Below, piece after piece: positions 11,710 through 15,368 of a DNA stretch of 15,368 nt (its first letter is position 1; each line of letters begins with the position of its first letter). Below the pieces are notes generated by a model that did not search any database, was not told where the DNA came from, and saw nothing but the letters and a program-made list of their open reading frames with translations. The position numbers and the translations under genes were made by a program. Source of the stretch: Thermoplasmata archaeon (GTDB lineage Archaea; Thermoplasmatota; Thermoplasmata; Lutacidiplasmatales; UBA184); assembly GCA_030038885.1 (NCBI GenBank), contig JASHQY010000011.1, positions 1 to 15,368 on the forward strand, read 5' to 3'.

Positions 11710-14343
11710 ATGGCCGTCGCGAGCGCCTCGACCCCGCTGCTCGACCAGTACGACGGCGTGAAGTCCCGGTACCCGGGCCATCTCGTGCTGTTCCGGGTCG
11801 GCGATTTCTACGAGACGTTCGGGGACGACGCGCGCCTCCTCTCCCGGGAGCTCGACCTCGTGCTGACCGCCCGCGCCCCGGACGCGAGCGGGGCGCGGAC
11901 TCCGATGGCCGGGGTGCCGTACCACGCGGTCGAGACCTACCTCGGGCGCCTCGTCCGCAAGGGCTACAAGGTCGCGCTCTGCGACCAGGTCGAGGACCCG
12001 CGGCTCGCGAAGGGGCTCGTGCGCCGCGAGGTGACCCGGGTCGTCAGCCCCGGCACGGTGGTCGAGGACCGGATCCTCGGAGGGCCCGACCACAGCTTCC
12101 TCGCGAGCGTCGTCGAGCGCCCGGAGGGGCCGGGCGCGTTCTCGGTGGTCGACATCACGACCGGGGAGTGGTTCCACGGGCTGGGCGACGGGCCGGGGAC
12201 CGACGGACTCGTGTCGGCCCTCGCCCCGTTCCAGCCCCGGGAGATCCTCTGGGCTGCGCCGGAGCCCGCCGCCCGCGGAGCCGCCCTCGCGGCGGCGCTG
12301 CGTCGGGACTTCCGCTCCGCGCGCATCGAGGCCGCTCCGCCGCCGGCTGCCGCGGACGCGCTCCCGGCGGACGCGAGGCCGCCGGGCGCCGGGACCGACG
12401 TCATGGACGAGGCGGACCGGCGCCTCGTGGCGTACCTCCGGGTCGCGCAGCCGCGGATCGTCCCGCACCTCCTGCGGGTGGCGCGGGGCCCGGGCGACCG
12501 GCGCCTCGTCCTCGACGCGAAGACCCTGCGGCATCTCGAGATCCGTCGCCCGATGAACCCGGAGGACCCCGAGGGGGCGACGCTGCTCTCCGCGTGGGAT
12601 GAGACCGTCACCGCGGCCGGCCGCCGCACGCTCTCGTTCTGGCTCACGAACCCGATGGCCGACGTCGCGGCGATCGTCGCCCGGCAGGACGCCGTCGAGC
12701 ACCTCGTCGGCCGCGGGGCCGCGCTCGAGGGGCTGCGGAGCGACCTCGAGCCGATCGCCGACCTCGCCCGGATTGCGTCCCGCGTCGCGGGGCGGCGGGT
12801 GCGCCCCCCCGAGCTCGGGAGTTTACGGGACGGGCTCCATCGGGTCGCGCGGCTGCGCCCGTTCCTCGAGGCGGGGCCCCGCGACGCGACCCTGGACGCC
12901 CTCGCCGCGGCGCTCGATCCGCCCGCGGCGCTCGTCCGCCGGCTGGACGACGCGCTGCCCGAGGTGCTCCCCGCCACCGAGGACGCCGGCGCGCTGTTCC
13001 GGCCGGGCCACGCCCCCGAGGTCGACCGGGCCCGCGTCGCGGAGCGCGGGGCGCTCGAGGAGCTCGCGGCGCTCGAGCGTCGGGAGCAGGAGGCCTCGGG
13101 CGTCCGCGGCCTCAAGATCGGCTACAACCAGGTCTTCGGCTACTACTTCGAGGTCTCGAAGGCGCACGTCGCGCGGGCGCCGGCGCACTTCCGCCGGCGG
13201 CAGACCGTCGCCCAGGCCGAGCGCTTCACCTCGGACGAGCTCGACGCGCTCGAGCGCCGGATCCGCGAGGCCCGGGACGGCGCGCGGGCGGCCGAGTCGG
13301 CCCGGTGGGACGAGTTCCTCGCCGAGGTCGACCGGGCGGTCGGGGCAATCTACCACGTCGCGCGCGCCCTCGGCGAGCTCGACGCGCTCGCGACGTTCGC
13401 CCGCCTCGCGCAGACCCGCGGCTACGTGCGGCCGACCGTCGACGACTCGGCGGTCCTCGTCGTGCGGGACGGGCGGCACCCGGTCCTCGAGCGGGGCCTC
13501 GGAGAGCGGTTCGTGCCGAACGACGTCGAGCTCGACGCGGAGCGCGACCGGCTCCTGGTCCTCACCGGGCCGAACATGTCCGGGAAGTCGACGTACATGC
13601 GCGCGGTCGGCCTCCTGGTCGTCCTCGCCCAGGCGGGGTCGTTCGTCCCGGCCCGGTTCGCGCGGGTCGGGATCGTGACCCAGCTGTTCACCCGGATGGG
13701 GTTCACCGACGAGATCGGGCGCGGCAAGTCGAGCTTCATGGTCGAGATGAGCGAGGTCGCGGAGATCCTCCGCGCGGCGGACGCCCGCTCGCTCGTCCTG
13801 CTCGACGAGGTCGGGCGGGGCACCAGCACGTTCGACGGGCTCGCGATCGCGTGGGCGACCCTGCGCCACCTGCACGACGCGACGCGGGCGCGCAGCATCC
13901 TCGCGACGCACTACCACCAGCTGAGCGAGCTCGTGCGGACCCTGCCGGCCGCCCGGAACGCGCACCTCGCCGTGCGGGAGGGGCCGGACGGGATCGTGTT
14001 CCTCCACCGCTTGGTCCCCGGCAGCACCGACCGGAGCTACGGCCTCCACGTCGCGCGGCTCGCCGGGCTGCCGGACGGGGTGCTCGCGGAGGCGGAGCGC
14101 CTCCTCAAGCAGCTCGAGTCGGGCGGGGTCGGAGGGACCGCGGGCCGACCGGCCGCCGGACACGGCCCCCGGTACACCCAGGCGGTCCTGCTCGCCGACG
14201 CCGACCGGCCGGAGGACCCCCTGCGCGCGGAGCTCGGGGCCCTCGATCTCGACCGGCTGAGCCCGATCGAGGCGCACCGGAAGCTCGGGGAGCTGCGCGA
14301 CAAGGCCCGGGGCGCCGGGGACCGCGAGCGGAGCGGCCCGTGA
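11710..14343 (+). CDS. mutS: DNA mismatch repair protein MutS
   Basis: An 877-residue MutS1-type mismatch sensor with the complete domain order. Domain I carries the mismatch-wedging Phe-x-Glu (F33-Y34-E35 in VGDFYETFGDDA). The connector, lever and clamp follow; the core block KIGYNQVFGYYFEVSKAH and QAERFTSDELDALE are highly typical. The ATPase domain has Walker A GPNMSGKST (620-628), the signature FTRMGFTDEIGRGKSSFMVEM, Walker B LVLLDEVGRGTSTFDG (D699, E700) and ATHYHQL. The C-terminal part keeps the LSPIEAHRKLGELRDKA element seen in bacterial MutS. It acts as a dimer that binds mismatches and, with ATP, recruits MutL. The frame extends upstream to 11620 through the tRNA-Ser gene, but ATG 11710 fits the family N-terminus and the promoter. 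Most archaea lack MutS1, so the gene probably reached this lineage from bacteria; codon use now matches the neighbours. Confidence 0.97.
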   Translation: MAVASASTPLLDQYDGVKSRYPGHLVLFRVGDFYETFGDDARLLSRELDLVLTARAPDASGARTPMAGVPYHAVETYLGRLVRKGYKVALCDQVEDPRLAKGLVRREVTRVVSPGTVVEDRILGGPDHSFLASVVERPEGPGAFSVVDITTGEWFHGLGDGPGTDGLVSALAPFQPREILWAAPEPAARGAALAAALRRDFRSARIEAAPPPAAADALPADARPPGAGTDVMDEADRRLVAYLRVAQPRIVPHLLRVARGPGDRRLVLDAKTLRHLEIRRPMNPEDPEGATLLSAWDETVTAAGRRTLSFWLTNPMADVAAIVARQDAVEHLVGRGAALEGLRSDLEPIADLARIASRVAGRRVRPPELGSLRDGLHRVARLRPFLEAGPRDATLDALAAALDPPAALVRRLDDALPEVLPATEDAGALFRPGHAPEVDRARVAERGALEELAALERREQEASGVRGLKIGYNQVFGYYFEVSKAHVARAPAHFRRRQTVAQAERFTSDELDALERRIREARDGARAAESARWDEFLAEVDRAVGAIYHVARALGELDALATFARLAQTRGYVRPTVDDSAVLVVRDGRHPVLERGLGERFVPNDVELDAERDRLLVLTGPNMSGKSTYMRAVGLLVVLAQAGSFVPARFARVGIVTQLFTRMGFTDEIGRGKSSFMVEMSEVAEILRAADARSLVLLDEVGRGTSTFDGLAIAWATLRHLHDATRARSILATHYHQLSELVRTLPAARNAHLAVREGPDGIVFLHRLVPGSTDRSYGLHVARLAGLPDGVLAEAERLLKQLESGGVGGTAGRPAAGHGPRYTQAVLLADADRPEDPLRAELGALDLDRLSPIEAHRKLGELRDKARGAGDRERSGP

Positions 14344-15368
14344 GCCCGGAGCCTCGGCCGCGCCGCGCGATCCGCCGGCTCGCCCCCGCGACGGTCGAGC
14401 GGATCGCCGCCGGCGAGGTCGTCGAGCGCCCGGCCTCCGTCGTGAAGGAGCTCCTCGAGAACGCGATTGACGCGGGCGCGACGGTCGTGACCGTCCGCCT
14501 CGACGGCGGGGGCCTCGCGGGGATCGAGGTCGCCGACAACGGGTCCGGGATCCCGCCGGACGAGCTCGAGCTCGCGGTCGAGCGGCACGCGACCAGCAAG
14601 CTCGATCCGGAGGGGCCGATCGAGCGGATCGACGCGCTCGGGTTCCGGGGCGAGGCGCTCGCGGCGATCGCGTCCGTGGCCCGCGTGCACCTCCTCTCGC
14701 GGGCCCCGGAGCGGGAGCTCGCGGACGGGATCTCGGTCGTCGGGGGCGCGGTCACCGGCCGCTACGCGGCGCCGAGGGCGCTCGGCACGACGGTCGAGGT
14801 CGAGGACCTGTTCTTCAACACCCCGGCGCGGCGGAAGTTCCTGAAGAGCCCGGCCGCGGAGCAGCTCGAGGTCGTGCGGACCGTCGAGCGGCTCTACGTC
14901 GCGGACCCGTCGCGGACGCTCCGCCTCGAGGCCGACGGTCGGGAGCTCGCGACCCTGCCCGCCGCGGCGCGGCTCGAGGACGCCGCCGCTCGGGTGCTCG
15001 GCCCGGGGCTCCTGAGCACCGGCATCGCGGTCGCGGGCGCGGTCCCGGGCGGACGGGTCCACGGCGTGCTCGGCGCGCCGGCCGCGGCCGCCGGGACGAG
15101 CGCCGGCCTCTACCTTTCGGTCAACGGCCGGTCGATCGCCGCGCGGGCGATCGCGCAGTCGGTCCGCGCCGCGTACTCCGACCACCTCCCGCGCGGCCGC
15201 TTCCCGGTCGGGGTGCTGCACCTCGAGCTCGACCCGACCCAGGTCGACGTGAACGTGCACCCGACGAAGCGGGAGGTCCGCTTCGCGCGGGAGCGCGAGC
15301 TCCTGGACGCCCTGCGCCTCCGCGTCCGGGAGGCGCTCCTCGCGGCCCCCCAGATCGCCGACCCCGCG
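14340..15368 (+). CDS. mutL: DNA mismatch repair protein MutL, N-terminal ATPase part (3' end outside window)
   Basis: The 343 visible residues are the GHKL ATPase half of MutL. ERIAAGEVVERPASVVKELL leads into the catalytic E37 and Mg-binding N41 of KELLENAIDAGA. DNGSGI starts at D66, ATSKL near 85, and the lid motif GFRGEAL is at 101-107. FFNTPARRKFLKS and LSVNGRSI follow, then NVHPTKREVRF with ATP-contacting K310. The ATP-driven dimer couples MutS to downstream repair. Whether it has the DQHAx2Ex4E endonuclease motif cannot be seen, as the C-terminal domain is beyond the edge. The start is GTG 14340, overlapping the mutS TGA by four bases, with GGAG (14330-14333) 6 bases upstream, so translation is likely coupled to mutS. 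Confidence 0.96.
   Translation, partial: MSPEPRPRRAIRRLAPATVERIAAGEVVERPASVVKELLENAIDAGATVVTVRLDGGGLAGIEVADNGSGIPPDELELAVERHATSKLDPEGPIERIDALGFRGEALAAIASVARVHLLSRAPERELADGISVVGGAVTGRYAAPRALGTTVEVEDLFFNTPARRKFLKSPAAEQLEVVRTVERLYVADPSRTLRLEADGRELATLPAAARLEDAAARVLGPGLLSTGIAVAGAVPGGRVHGVLGAPAAAAGTSAGLYLSVNGRSIAARAIAQSVRAAYSDHLPRGRFPVGVLHLELDPTQVDVNVHPTKREVRFARERELLDALRLRVREALLAAPQIADPA

Noticed and set aside
12823..14277. 484-codon minus-strand frame opposite mutS
   Set aside because: It is an antisense shadow with no recognisable motif; mutS motifs are complete on the plus strand.
1..15368. CRISPR arrays, insertion sequences, toxin-antitoxin or defence genes
   Set aside because: No spaced direct repeats, transposase motifs or defence-type proteins were found; all genes look like core or chromosomal functions.

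Overview
The window is archaeal chromosome of about 70% GC with strongly GC-ending codons. Evidence for an archaeon: a run of archaeal/eukaryotic-type ribosomal proteins (eL18, uL13, uS9) followed by RNA polymerase subunit Rpb10; a VAT-type Cdc48 ATPase; a KEOPS Cgi121 subunit; TATA boxes about 25-35 bases before start codons; tRNA genes without encoded CCA; and a tRNA intron bounded by a bulge-helix-bulge motif. The exact lineage cannot be fixed by eye. High GC, bacterial-type MutS plus MutL, and a huge Asn/Ser/Thr-rich surface protein with PKD folds would fit a high-GC member of Thermoplasmatota; this is inference.

Layout. 1-897 (minus): a PRC-barrel protein followed, with overlap, by a family 2 glycosyltransferase that runs off the left edge. 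1064-2480 (plus): translation/transcription operon eL18-uL13-uS9-Rpb10. 2547-5897 (minus, convergent): one 1116-residue anchored extracellular protein. 6007-8232 (minus): Cdc48/VAT with a proteasome-docking-like C-terminus. 8262-9104 (minus): DUF72 protein. 9212-10126 (plus): two-part protein of unknown function. 10170-11359 (plus): metallo-beta-lactamase-fold enzyme and Cgi121. 11400-11660: tRNA-Gly(TCC) and tRNA-Ser(TGA). 11710-15368 (plus): mutS and the 5' part of mutL, overlapping by four bases.

Most notable: the tRNA-Gly gene is split in its T-loop by a 30-nt intron. The junctions form a textbook bulge-helix-bulge (3-nt bulges AAT and TCT around a 4-bp helix TTCG/CGGA) placed on the T-stem, so removal restores a normal T-arm. 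This is a noncanonical intron position (59/60). The same gene is enclosed by a perfect 13-nt inverted repeat that could close the precursor in a stem.

Expression logic: first genes of units (eL18, cdc48, the 9212 gene, the MBL gene, mutS) have a TATA-like box so close to the start codon that their mRNAs should be leaderless or nearly so. Internal genes (uL13, uS9, Rpb10, Cgi121, mutL) have Shine-Dalgarno-like GGAG/GAGGTG and often overlap the previous stop. No mobile elements, CRISPR arrays or defence genes were seen, and no gene-free stretch exceeds about 170 bases.
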